Source: Flavobacterium sp. UBA2787 | Lineage (GTDB): Bacteria > Bacteroidota > Bacteroidia > Flavobacteriales > Flavobacteriaceae | Direction of reading: 5' to 3' | Assembly: GCA_002352205.1 (NCBI GenBank) | Contig: DEHZ01000011.1 | Span: 1-64,000, forward strand | DNA: 64,000 bases | Part shown: piece by piece, positions 8,717-18,334 of the stretch | Layout: the number at the start of each line of letters is the position of its first letter | Numbering within the stretch: position 1 is the first letter of the stretch | The notes under the pieces: model-generated | The model's input: the letters and a program-made list of their open reading frames with translations, nothing else | What the model was told of the DNA's origin: nothing | Databases searched by the model: none | Position numbers and translations under genes: made by a program

Positions 8717-11086
8717 TTAAAATAATCCACCACCTTGGGTTTCGTTCTGGTCACGTTGTTTGCGTTGCAAGGCTCTGTTTTTGCCTGCACCAAAACGGTA
8801 ATTAAAGTTTACGTTAACCATTCTGCTTTCCCATCTAAACTGACCGGTTGCGATGTCCGGATTTTCGCCATAAAAACGAGCTCTCATCGTATTGAAAATG
8901 TCATTCACACGAAGGCTAATTGAACCTTGGTCTTTTAAGATAGAATATCTCGCTCCTAAATCGGTTTTCCACATCACTTTGTTACTAAACTGAATGTCTT
9001 CTACGCCACCTCTATACATAGCAAACCAGGTAAAGGTTAACTTTTTGTTAGCTTTAAAAGTGTGGTTCATTCGGGCATTAAACGGAGTTGATAAAACCGT
9101 TTTTTCAACTAAATTTTGATTTACATCTTCCACAACACCCGTTGCATTTCTAAAATAAACATCACCACCATAATTCACACTCCACCATTTTTTCAAATTT
9201 AGATTACCGGAAGCTTCAATACCATACTCAGTTGTACTTTCAAAGTTGTCAAAAGTCATTAACTTTTTGTTTGGATCATATGGACTTTGAATAAATACCT
9301 GATTAATAGGGTCGTTGATATATCTAAAAAACACACCGGAAGTAATAGCTCCAATTTTTGTTGTACGCGTATAATTCAACTCCACAGAATTGGTAAATTG
9401 AGGTTCTAAGTTTGGATTTCCTTCCTGATCAATGGTAGGACTACTCCAATTTCTAATCGGGTTCACTTGACCTAAATTTGGGCGATCTACTCTTCTTGAA
9501 TAACTCAAATTAAACGTATTTTTTTCAGTAGGAACATACGATAAAAATGCAGAAGGATAGACTGTAAAAATATCATCTTTAAATTGTCCCGGATTTTCAT
9601 CTACTCTTCTAAAATTGGCTTCCACTTGAAAACTTTCTAAACGCATACCCACTTGATAGCTCCATTTGTCCAATTGTTTTCCGTAATTGGCATAGGCACT
9701 TTGAATATTTCTTTTGTAATCAAAATCAGAGAAATAGGTGAAATCGCGATCAAAAGTGTTGTCTGTCCCGTCAAATCTGCTTTCTAAACCTAATTCTAAT
9801 TTAGTTTTGTCGTTAATTGGATTCACAAAATCAACGTTCACAATCACGTTTTGACCAACAGTTTCAATTTGATTGGTTTGTAATAAGTTATTGTCGCCAT
9901 CCAAAAATACACTGTCCTCCGGTCTGTCGTTCCGGTTATAATTAATTTCTACATCAAAAGTTTTTTGTGGTTTTTCAAATTCATATTTATAACCTAAATT
10001 ATACACTTGATTGGTACTTTCGTTTAAAGCAATGTTATTTTGTATGATAGTAGGATTAACCCCGGAGAAATAGTCAATTCTGTTATAAAATTCTCCTTCC
10101 GAATTATTTATATTTTGATTAGTAAAAAAGGAAATTGTATTTTTTTCATTTACATAAAAATCTACTCCGGCTTTCACAAAATGATTTTTATTGAAATTGT
10201 TGATGGTAAACACTGAACTATTGGATTCATCAGCATCCAACGCATCGATTGTGTTTATAAAGCCTTTGTTATTCCATTTTCCATGATTAAGAGAATAGGT
10301 CGTATAAAAATTAAATTTATTTACTCTATAATTCAAATCTAAAGATGCATTTGCTTTTGGCGTAACACCAAAATTTGTTCCTGCGTTTATGCTTCCATTA
10401 AAACCTAAATTTGAATTTTTCTTCAAAATAATATTAATGATTCCACTCATTCCTTCCGGATTGTATTTTGCTGATGGATTCGTAATTAATTCTATTTGCT
10501 TAATCGAAGTGGAAGGAATCTGCTGCAACGCTTGCGAAGCTGACATTTGCGAAGGCTTTCCGTCGATAAAAATCTGCACATTCGGGTTTCCACGTAGCGT
10601 TACTGTATTGTTTTGTTGATCAACACTCACAGACGGAATATTATTTAAAATATCAGATGCTGTTGGACCTGCATTAATTAAATCGGGTCCAACGTTTACA
10701 ACTTTTCGGTCTATTTTTTGTTCAATAGTTGTGCGTTCACCAACCACTTCAACTTCGGCGAGCGACATGGCATCTTCAGATAAATAAATTGTTCCAACAT
10801 TCAAATTTTTCGATGTTACATTTATTTTAGAAGAATGTGATTTGTACCCAATAAATTGTGCTTCAAAATCATAATTTCCATAGGCAATTTTATCAATGGT
10901 AAATTCACCTTTTTCATCTGTAATTCCTCCTGTGATAACTTTGTCTCCCATTTTTATTACAATGGTAGCGTAGGGGATAGAGGTGTTGTTGGATTTGTCT
11001 ATAACTTTTCCGTTAACGGTTGCCGTTTGTGCAAAAGAAAAAGTGATAGTACACAAAAGCAACAGTAGAGTAGCTTTGATTTTCAT
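8717..11086 (-). CDS. TonB-dependent outer membrane receptor
   Basis: This 789-residue protein has a signal peptide (ending in FSFAQ), then a carboxypeptidase-regulatory-like beta-sandwich at about residues 22-105, a plug domain at about 125-225 (with VDQQNNTVTLRG and IFIDGKPS), and an outer membrane beta-barrel to the end (YRFGAG near the C-terminus). This is the outer membrane beta-barrel family common in flavobacteria. It imports an unknown ligand using TonB energy. There is no SusD partner, sigma factor or anti-sigma gene beside it. A promoter with both boxes lies at 11113-11142. Confidence 0.88.
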   Translation of the reverse strand: MKIKATLLLLLCTITFSFAQTATVNGKVIDKSNNTSIPYATIVIKMGDKVITGGITDEKGEFTIDKIAYGNYDFEAQFIGYKSHSSKINVTSKNLNVGTIYLSEDAMSLAEVEVVGERTTIEQKIDRKVVNVGPDLINAGPTASDILNNIPSVSVDQQNNTVTLRGNPNVQIFIDGKPSQMSASQALQQIPSTSIKQIELITNPSAKYNPEGMSGIINIILKKNSNLGFNGSINAGTNFGVTPKANASLDLNYRVNKFNFYTTYSLNHGKWNNKGFINTIDALDADESNSSVFTINNFNKNHFVKAGVDFYVNEKNTISFFTNQNINNSEGEFYNRIDYFSGVNPTIIQNNIALNESTNQVYNLGYKYEFEKPQKTFDVEINYNRNDRPEDSVFLDGDNNLLQTNQIETVGQNVIVNVDFVNPINDKTKLELGLESRFDGTDNTFDRDFTYFSDFDYKRNIQSAYANYGKQLDKWSYQVGMRLESFQVEANFRRVDENPGQFKDDIFTVYPSAFLSYVPTEKNTFNLSYSRRVDRPNLGQVNPIRNWSSPTIDQEGNPNLEPQFTNSVELNYTRTTKIGAITSGVFFRYINDPINQVFIQSPYDPNKKLMTFDNFESTTEYGIEASGNLNLKKWWSVNYGGDVYFRNATGVVEDVNQNLVEKTVLSTPFNARMNHTFKANKKLTFTWFAMYRGGVEDIQFSNKVMWKTDLGARYSILKDQGSISLRVNDIFNTMRARFYGENPDIATGQFRWESRMVNVNFNYRFGAGKNRALQRKQRDQNETQGGGLF

Positions 11087-11112
11087 TTTGATTGATTTTT
11101 TGATTGATGATG

Positions 11113-11142
11113 CAAAGATATTCGCTTTTTATTATTATGCAA
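11113..11142 (-). promoter_or_regulatory. Bacteroidetes-type promoter of the TonB receptor gene
   Basis: On the minus strand TTG (11142-11140) is followed after 19 bases by TATCTTTG (11120-11113), the TAnnTTTG consensus of the Bacteroidetes primary sigma factor. The -7 box ends 26 bases before the start codon. Confidence 0.65.
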
Positions 11143-11232
11143 TACAAAGTACTATGTATTATAAAATTTTAACAAACGTTTATCATTTTAAGATAGTAGA
11201 CTGTAAATAGTATTTTTTGTTACAGTATTTAA

Positions 11233-11261
11233 CAAAAAAAAGACCTTCACAAGGAAGGTCT
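11233..11261 (-). terminator. Intrinsic terminator of the T9SS repeat-protein gene
   Basis: AGACCTTC at 11241-11248 pairs perfectly with GAAGGTCT at 11254-11261 around a five-base loop. On the minus strand the stem is followed by an eight-base T run (A run at 11233-11240). It lies 29 bases past the stop codon. Confidence 0.85.
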
Positions 11262-11290
11262 GATTTTCTAAACAACAAAACAATATAAAA

Positions 11291-14200
11291 CTATCTCTTT
11301 AATGAAAAGTGAGATTTAAATTCTTTGGTTTGATTATTTTCTTCATAAGTCACTGTAAACCAGTAATCAGTTGAAGGCATTGCAGCTCCGTTATAAAATC
11401 CGTCCCATCCATTTTTAGAAGGATAGATTTGCGAAAGTAATTTTCCATAACGATCATAAATAAAGATTACTGCATTTAATTGTTCTTCTAAATCAACAAT
11501 ATTCCAAGTTTCGTTATATCCATCTCCGTTAGGTGTGAAGAATTTAGGATAATTTATCACTAATACTTCGTCTGTCACGCTACCGCAACCATTTTTGTCT
11601 CTTACAGTTACTATGTGTGTTCCTGAAGAAACATTATCAAAAGTTGGACTATCTTGAAATGCACCACCATCTAATGAGTATTCATAGTTTCCGCCAACAC
11701 CAGTTGCATTAATTGTGATTGAATTGGTAGAGCTAAATGCCATACTAACAGTAAAGCCGATAGCAGCTGGTTCCGAAGCTACAACTTCTACTTCCGTTGG
11801 TTCTGAAGAACATCCAGTTGCATTGCTTGTAGCAATTACACTGTAGATTCCTGGTTCTGAAACTTGTAATGTACTTCCTGTTGCATTAGCAATTAAAGTT
11901 GTGTCTAAATACCATTCAAAGGTGTGCGTTGAAGAGGATAACCCACTTATAATTGTGAAAGGATTTAATAGATTTCCTGTTTCACTTTCTACACAAACAA
12001 TTCCACCTACCGGAGTTGGTTCCGGAATTTTGTGAACAATAATTGTTATAGGATTTATATCAAAACAGTCTGGAGCAAGGGTGTTATTCACTCGTACATA
12101 AACAGTTTGCAAAGTGGTATCAGTAATTGGATTTGTTCCAGCCGTTGCATCAGCCAATGTTGGATAATAAGCAACTGTAAATTCTGTTCCTGTTTGAGTT
12201 CCCAAAACGAAACTGTTTAAATCACTAAGTGTAAAACTAGTAACGCCATCATTTGTTCCATCTTCATCACAAACTGTTCTATTTGCAGCCGGAACTGAGT
12301 TTGCAACAGGAGTTGGAATAATGGTTACTTCAAAAGAACTTTCGTCTGAACAATTAGGAGAAAACCCTGATTGTGCATATATATAAACGGTTTGAGTAGA
12401 AGCTATTGAACTTCCAAAAGCAATTTGACCACCTGTTCCGTTAGGACCGTTGTAAAATCTTCCGTTTGTTAATGTTGGTAAAACATAGCTTGAACAAATT
12501 GTAACATCATCTAATTCATCTACATTAAAAATTGTTACAGTAAAACTTTCTTGGTCAAAACAATTTGGATTTGTAGCCGTTTCAGCATAAACATACAAAG
12601 TTTGTGTTTCAGTTAATTCTGTTCCTTCTGCAATTTGTGTTCCCCCACCATTTGGTTCCGTGAAATAATTTCCAACAGTTAGTGTAGGTAAAATGTATGA
12701 ATTACAAACGTTTACATTAGGAATTGGTAATACATCCGGTGTTTCATAAACTGTAACAGTAAATGAAGTTTGATCAATACATGAAAATGCAGGACGAATT
12801 TGATTTTCTTTGTATATGAAAATTGTTTGCGTAGAGGTGATTTCTGATCCCGGAGCCAATACAGTTCCAAATCCATTTGGGCCATCAATAGCTGTGTAAT
12901 ACAAATTACCAGCAGTTAATGTTGGAAGGATAAAACTATCACAAACTTGTACATCTGATAATGAATCTGCTTGAATTTCGAATACATTAATCTGGAAACT
13001 TGTTTCAGCAGAACAACCATTTTCTTCAGCATAAATATAAATCAGTTGAGAAGTTGTAATTATATCACCACCTTGAAGCATTTCTCCTGTTCCATTCGGA
13101 CCAGTATAGTAGTTACCCAATGCTAAGTTAGTAAGCACATAGTTATTACACCCATCAATATCTGATCGTGAATCAATTTGTGGAGGCGATAATACGGTTA
13201 CTTCAAAACTAACAGAATTTTGACATCCTTGACCATTGTTAAGATAAATGTAAACTGTTTGTGATTCTGTTAATTCTGTTCCTGATGATAACTGATTTCC
13301 GGTACCATTCGGACCTGTAAAATAGTTTCCTAAAGGAATTGAAGGTAAAGTATAAACTTCACAAGCAGAAGTAACATTCGGAGTTTCAATTATCGGCAAA
13401 GATATTGTAACTGTAAAGTTTAAATTATCTGTACAATTAGGTGAAGATTGACTTGGAGCATAAACATAAATTGTTTGTGTAGTGTTAATTACAGTTCCCG
13501 CAGGAATTTGTTGTCCGCCTCCATTTGGTTGAGTAAAATACCCGCCAATTGATAAGGATGGAAGTGTAAAACTAACACACTCTGTTGTTGAAGATGGAGC
13601 TTCTAACCCAATATAAACAGTAAAACTTGATTGATTAGTACATATCCCGTTTTCTGAATAAATATAAATTGTTTGTGTTTCAGTAATAGCTGTTCCGGGA
13701 TCAATAACGTTACCCATTCCATTTGCAGCATCAAAATATTCTCCATTTGCTAATGCAGGAAGCGTATAAGATGTACAGTCAAAAACGGTTGGTAATGAGT
13801 CAACTACAGGAGCAGGAATAACCTCAATGTCAAACCCTAAATCGATCGCACAAAAAGGTGGCTCTGGAGATAAATAATACAAATGTACAGTTTGCGAAGT
13901 TGTTATAGCCATTCCAGGAAAAAGTTCTGTACCACCACCATTTTCTTCAGTAAAATATTGTCCAAATGTTAAAGCAGGTAAAGTATAACTATTACAATAT
14001 TCTCCTCCGCTAATTGAAATATCATCCGGATCAATAATAGTAACTAAAAAACTACTTTGATTAGGACAAGAGGGTACTGTTGGTAAAGTATTGTAAATAT
14101 AAATTCGTTGCGTTTCTGTGATTACATCACCGGCAAACTTTTGTTCCCCTGTTCCATTCGGACCGGTATAATATTCTCCATTGGTAATTTCCTCTAATGT

Positions 14201-15883
14201 ATAACTAACACATACAATAACATCTTCAAAACTATCTACCAATGGCAATTGTTGTACCACAAGATTGATAGGAGCAATAGAAAAACAGGTAGGATCTGTT
14301 GCATTTTGAACACGAACATAAATGGTTGTAGAAGGAGTAAACAGCTGATTGTTTGTTATTACGTTAGTTGCATTGGTTGCATGCTCTAAAGTTCTGTAAT
14401 AACCAACAATAAAATTAGTTGGATTCTGACTTCCTAATACGCTATTGGTTATCGTTTGATTAAAGACAAACCACGCTCTGTCTTCTAAAGTTAAACTCTC
14501 ACATGATATAATATCGTCAATTTGATTTGCTACAGGAAAATCGGTAATTAAAAGTTGAAACGATTTAACCACATAACAATCACTGTCATGTTTTTTAATT
14601 CTTACATAAATGGTTTGATTACCAGTACTGTTTATTACATTAGCCAAAGGACTTGTATTAGAATTAGCTTGTGCCTCTGTAGAATGATATGAAACTACAG
14701 TATTAGCATTTAATCCCGAAGTAACAATAGGAGTATTAATAGCTAAATTAAATTGATAAGATGAAGCACCTGTGTCACATTTTGATATATCGATAGGATT
14801 TGGAGTGCTAAAAACTCCATTAAACTCAATAAGAACAGAATCTGTTACTGTTTGACACGGAAATGCAATATTTGTATAGGTAAGTTCATATGTGCCGGAT
14901 TGAGTTACAGTTAAACTTGCACCGGTTTCAGCTGGTAAAATAATATTATTTCTTTTCCAAACAAAAGAGAAGTCACTTGGGTTTAAACCACTATTTATTA
15001 TATGTGATTCTCCATTACAAAGTGCTGTATTTGAAGCTACTGTTAAGTCATTACCTAAAACATTCTGGCCAATATTAAAACTATTGGCAGATAAGAATAT
15101 AGCTGAATCTGATTCCGGATCAACACGGTCAGCAATAACTAATTTAATTTTATAAGGTGTGTTCGGTGTTAAAACTGCCGAAGCATTCATAACTACAGTT
15201 TGACCATTAAAATTTGTAGGTGATAAATTTGCGTTTGCACCACCATTAAATGAACCAAAATATTCAGAATTTGCAGAAGGACAAGAAGAGTTATATAAAA
15301 AGTCTCTAATCGTTACAACCGAGATAGGTGAGTTTGTTCCCGGAACAATAGCCAAATTAGTGGTAACACCAGTATTTAGATTTGTCAATAAGAATGCAAA
15401 TGCATCAGAAAACTGACACTGAAAGTTTCCGTATTCTTCCGAAGCAAATAAAAAGTCAAAGTCAAAATGAGGAGATAGAGCAGTAAAGTTAAACTCTAAT
15501 ACAGTAGCATTAATGGATGTCATTGAAATTCCTGCATCAGCCAAAATTGATTCCAAATCAGTATCACCCGGCCATGAGTTATCACCATCATTTAACATTG
15601 CGTTATTCGGACCCGGTGCATTTAAAACATTTCCTGTACTCAAAATAACCCCGCTTTGCATAGGGAAATTTGGATTATTGTTTTCAAAGTAACCAATTCC
15701 GTTGGTAGAGCCATAGTTTGTACCGGTTCTCCAATTCACGTTTGTAACAGATAAACAAGGAGAACTTAAAAGAACATCGGTCACCAATTCCGGTACGGTG
15801 TGAGTTGTAGTGTTTACTGTAATTGCTTGAGAAATACCTACTAATGGAATTAGTAACAGTAAATAAAGTAATTTCGTTTTCAT
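11291..15883 (-). CDS. Surface protein with choice-of-anchor L domain, nine tandem repeats and T9SS type B sorting domain
   Basis: I place the start at the ATG at 15883 (1530 residues), because the signal peptide MKTKLLYLLLLIPLVGISQ begins there; an in-frame ATG at 15931 would add 16 unlikely residues. After the signal comes a choice-of-anchor L domain (motifs NGIGYF and SGVILSTGN). Two Ig-like or PKD-like segments follow. Nine tandem modules of about 70 residues lie at roughly residues 545-1190, each with a Cys, a Y-x-L-P-x-L core, a GPNGTG-like loop, a TQT(I/V)Y(I/V)Y strand and a second Cys. The last 85 residues (FFTPNGDGYNETW, YDRYGKLL, NGWDG) are the gliding-motility-associated type B sorting domain. 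The protein should be secreted by T9SS and stay on the cell surface, probably as an adhesin. Confidence 0.9.
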   Translation of the reverse strand: MKTKLLYLLLLIPLVGISQAITVNTTTHTVPELVTDVLLSSPCLSVTNVNWRTGTNYGSTNGIGYFENNNPNFPMQSGVILSTGNVLNAPGPNNAMLNDGDNSWPGDTDLESILADAGISMTSINATVLEFNFTALSPHFDFDFLFASEEYGNFQCQFSDAFAFLLTNLNTGVTTNLAIVPGTNSPISVVTIRDFLYNSSCPSANSEYFGSFNGGANANLSPTNFNGQTVVMNASAVLTPNTPYKIKLVIADRVDPESDSAIFLSANSFNIGQNVLGNDLTVASNTALCNGESHIINSGLNPSDFSFVWKRNNIILPAETGASLTVTQSGTYELTYTNIAFPCQTVTDSVLIEFNGVFSTPNPIDISKCDTGASSYQFNLAINTPIVTSGLNANTVVSYHSTEAQANSNTSPLANVINSTGNQTIYVRIKKHDSDCYVVKSFQLLITDFPVANQIDDIISCESLTLEDRAWFVFNQTITNSVLGSQNPTNFIVGYYRTLEHATNATNVITNNQLFTPSTTIYVRVQNATDPTCFSIAPINLVVQQLPLVDSFEDVIVCVSYTLEEITNGEYYTGPNGTGEQKFAGDVITETQRIYIYNTLPTVPSCPNQSSFLVTIIDPDDISISGGEYCNSYTLPALTFGQYFTEENGGGTELFPGMAITTSQTVHLYYLSPEPPFCAIDLGFDIEVIPAPVVDSLPTVFDCTSYTLPALANGEYFDAANGMGNVIDPGTAITETQTIYIYSENGICTNQSSFTVYIGLEAPSSTTECVSFTLPSLSIGGYFTQPNGGGQQIPAGTVINTTQTIYVYAPSQSSPNCTDNLNFTVTISLPIIETPNVTSACEVYTLPSIPLGNYFTGPNGTGNQLSSGTELTESQTVYIYLNNGQGCQNSVSFEVTVLSPPQIDSRSDIDGCNNYVLTNLALGNYYTGPNGTGEMLQGGDIITTSQLIYIYAEENGCSAETSFQINVFEIQADSLSDVQVCDSFILPTLTAGNLYYTAIDGPNGFGTVLAPGSEITSTQTIFIYKENQIRPAFSCIDQTSFTVTVYETPDVLPIPNVNVCNSYILPTLTVGNYFTEPNGGGTQIAEGTELTETQTLYVYAETATNPNCFDQESFTVTIFNVDELDDVTICSSYVLPTLTNGRFYNGPNGTGGQIAFGSSIASTQTVYIYAQSGFSPNCSDESSFEVTIIPTPVANSVPAANRTVCDEDGTNDGVTSFTLSDLNSFVLGTQTGTEFTVAYYPTLADATAGTNPITDTTLQTVYVRVNNTLAPDCFDINPITIIVHKIPEPTPVGGIVCVESETGNLLNPFTIISGLSSSTHTFEWYLDTTLIANATGSTLQVSEPGIYSVIATSNATGCSSEPTEVEVVASEPAAIGFTVSMAFSSTNSITINATGVGGNYEYSLDGGAFQDSPTFDNVSSGTHIVTVRDKNGCGSVTDEVLVINYPKFFTPNGDGYNETWNIVDLEEQLNAVIFIYDRYGKLLSQIYPSKNGWDGFYNGAAMPSTDYWFTVTYEENNQTKEFKSHFSLKR

Positions 15884-16102
15884 GTTATTAAATTTGGGTG
15901 AACTAGAATTAATTGAAATTTGACACTGCAAATAAAAAGATACTTATCGATTAAATGCAAATAAAGTCGATGAAATGCACAATTTAGTAAAATAATAGTG
16001 ATAATTCTTACGATAGTACAATGAGAATTTTATTGTGCGATTTCATTTAGTATCAAATTGTTACATAAATCGTCATTTTCTAAAGTTTGAATCGCTTTTA
16101 AG

Positions 16103-16132
16103 TTGCCAATTTTTTACTTTTCTATATCTTTG
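16103..16132 (+). promoter_or_regulatory. Promoter of argS
   Basis: TTG at 16103-16105, a 19-base spacer, and TATCTTTG at 16125-16132 match the Bacteroidetes consensus. The -7 box ends 21 bases before the argS ATG. Confidence 0.75.
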
Positions 16133-16153
16133 CACCCTTAAAAATAGATAATC

Positions 16154-18232
16154 ATGAATGTTGCAAAAATCCTTAATGAGCCAATTAAACAGGCTGTTTT
16201 AAATTTGTTTGAAGTAACTGTCGAAAAGATAGAATTTCAGGCAACCCGCAGGGATTTTGAAGGCGATATCACTGTTGTTATTTTTCCTTTAGTAAAAATG
16301 ATAAAAGGAAATCCAATAGAAATTGGAAATAAAATTGGAACCTATTTAGTTGAAAATGTTGCCGTTGTAGAAAAATTTAACGTTGTTTCCGGTTTTTTAA
16401 ACATTGTGATTTCAGATGACTATTTCATCAATTTCTTTTCGTCAATAAAAAATGATGCTTCTTTCGGATTTGTTCTTCAAAATAATTCTGAAAAGGCTGT
16501 GCTGGTAGAATATTCTTCGCCAAACACCAACAAGCCGTTGCATTTAGGACACGTTCGAAATAATTTATTAGGCTTTTCAGTAGCCGAAATCATCAAAGCT
16601 TCCGGTAAAAAAGTCTATAAAACCCAAATCATCAATGATCGCGGAATTCATATTTGTAAATCGATGTTGGCTTGGCAAAAGTTCGGAAACGGACAAACAC
16701 CTGAAACTTCTGGTTTAAAAGGAGATCATTTAGTTGGAAAATATTATGTAAGATTTGATAAAGAATATAAAGATCAATATTCAAAGTTAAGAGATAAGCA
16801 CATAGAACAAGTAGAAAAAAATATTAAAGAACTTGAGACTACTGGGGTTTGGGGTAGACTTGATTCAACTCTCTTGGAAATATTAGATAACTCTTTGAGA
16901 AATTTTATTAAAGAAAATGTGGCTGTTGAAATTAGCAATGATTTTTTACTCAAAAATATATTTTTCACATCTGATTTTGTCTTGTCAACTACAAAAGAAG
17001 AAGGAATTAAAGATTTAAGAAAATCATTTATTTCTGCAGTTTATAAATACGTTAATGGATTAGAGTATGAAAATGATATTGTTTTGAAAAAAGCAATTCA
17101 ATCTTATAAAAAAGAGGAAGAAAAACACATACCAATCATGCTCGAAGCCCAACAAATGCTCCTCGATTGGGAAGCCGGAAAACCCGAAGTCATCGAACTT
17201 TGGAAAACCATGAACAATTGGGTGTATGATGGTTTTAATGAAACGTATAAAAACTTAGGAGTCGATTTTGACAGTTATTACTACGAATCAAATACCTATT
17301 TGTTAGGAAAAGAAGTCGTTCAATTCGGTTTGGAAAAAGGAATTTTTGAAAAAGACCCTGACGGTTCAGTGTGGATCGACTTAACCGAAGATGGTTTAGA
17401 CCGAAAAATCGTCCTTCGTTCAGACGGAACAGCCGTTTATATGACGCAAGACATCGGAACTGCCATTCAACGGGTAAAAGATTTTCCGGATGTGGGCGGA
17501 ATGGTTTATACCGTTGGAAATGAGCAAGATTACCACTTTAAAGTATTATTTCTTATCCTGAAAAAACTTGGTTTCGATTGGGCAGAAAATTTATATCATT
17601 TGTCGTATGGAATGGTAGAATTGCCTTCCGGAAAAATGAAATCCCGCGAAGGAACTGTCGTAGATGCCGACGATTTGATGGTTGAAATGACCGAAACCGC
17701 CGCTAAAATTTCACAAGAATTAGGAAAATTAGACGGTTATTCGGAAGAAGAAAAACAACGTCTGTATAAAATCATCGGATTGGGAGCTTTAAAATATTTT
17801 ATGTTGAAAGTAGATCCCAAAAAATCAATGCTTTTCAATCCTGAAGAATCAGTTGATTTCGCTGGAAACACCGGACCGTTTATTCAATATACGTATGCCC
17901 GAATTCAATCGATTTTGCGAAAAGCAAATTTCGATTTTTCCGCAGAAGTAAACGAAATTTCTTTACATCCAAAAGAAAAAGAACTGATAAAAGTGTTGGA
18001 ATTATATCCGGAACTCATTCAAAATGCAGCTCAATTTTATAGTCCGGCTTTAGTTGCGAATTATACGTATGAATTGGTAAAAGAATACAATTCGTTTTAT
18101 CAAGCTGTGCCAATTTTACCGGAAACCAACGAAAACCTGAAAAAATTCAGAGTACAATTGTCAAAAAAAGTAGGTGAAACCATCAAATCAGCCTTTTCAT
18201 TATTAGGAATTGAAGTGCCCGAACGCATGTAA
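16154..18232 (+). CDS. argS: Arginyl-tRNA synthetase with a large internal insertion
   Basis: This class I synthetase charges tRNA-Arg. The HIGH-type motif is PLHLGH at residues 128-133 and the KMSKS-type motif is GKMKSREG near residue 493; a C-terminal anticodon-binding domain ends in ...ALLGIEVPERM-like residues (SLLGIEVPERM). At 692 residues it is about 100 longer than the roughly 590 usual for Bacteroidetes ArgS. The extra part is residues about 209-320 (nt 16778-17113), between a KYYVRFDKEYK segment and an IPIMLEAQ segment that are normally joined by a short linker. The inserted DNA stays in frame, is visibly richer in AT, and has no intein splice motifs. Promoter and terminator suggest a single-gene unit. 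Confidence 0.93.
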   Translation: MNVAKILNEPIKQAVLNLFEVTVEKIEFQATRRDFEGDITVVIFPLVKMIKGNPIEIGNKIGTYLVENVAVVEKFNVVSGFLNIVISDDYFINFFSSIKNDASFGFVLQNNSEKAVLVEYSSPNTNKPLHLGHVRNNLLGFSVAEIIKASGKKVYKTQIINDRGIHICKSMLAWQKFGNGQTPETSGLKGDHLVGKYYVRFDKEYKDQYSKLRDKHIEQVEKNIKELETTGVWGRLDSTLLEILDNSLRNFIKENVAVEISNDFLLKNIFFTSDFVLSTTKEEGIKDLRKSFISAVYKYVNGLEYENDIVLKKAIQSYKKEEEKHIPIMLEAQQMLLDWEAGKPEVIELWKTMNNWVYDGFNETYKNLGVDFDSYYYESNTYLLGKEVVQFGLEKGIFEKDPDGSVWIDLTEDGLDRKIVLRSDGTAVYMTQDIGTAIQRVKDFPDVGGMVYTVGNEQDYHFKVLFLILKKLGFDWAENLYHLSYGMVELPSGKMKSREGTVVDADDLMVEMTETAAKISQELGKLDGYSEEEKQRLYKIIGLGALKYFMLKVDPKKSMLFNPEESVDFAGNTGPFIQYTYARIQSILRKANFDFSAEVNEISLHPKEKELIKVLELYPELIQNAAQFYSPALVANYTYELVKEYNSFYQAVPILPETNENLKKFRVQLSKKVGETIKSAFSLLGIEVPERM

Positions 18233-18252
18233 AAAAGCATAAATTTTTATAT

Positions 18253-18285
18253 AAAAAGACAGTCAAATTAGGCTGTCTTTTTTAT
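18253..18285 (+). terminator. Intrinsic terminator of argS
   Basis: AAAAAGACAG at 18253-18262 pairs perfectly with CTGTCTTTTT at 18273-18282 around a ten-base loop, with a T run following. It lies 20 bases past the argS stop. Confidence 0.85.
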
Positions 18286-18334
18286 TCTTTTTTGTTAAGA
18301 ATTTAATACATTTGCACTCTATTTTTAGGTAGTT

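Noticed and set aside
16778-17113. Intein in argS
   Set aside because: The insert is about 110 residues, lacks a Cys/Ser start with splice blocks and a terminal HN-C/S/T, and is not at an active-site motif, so protein splicing is not supported.
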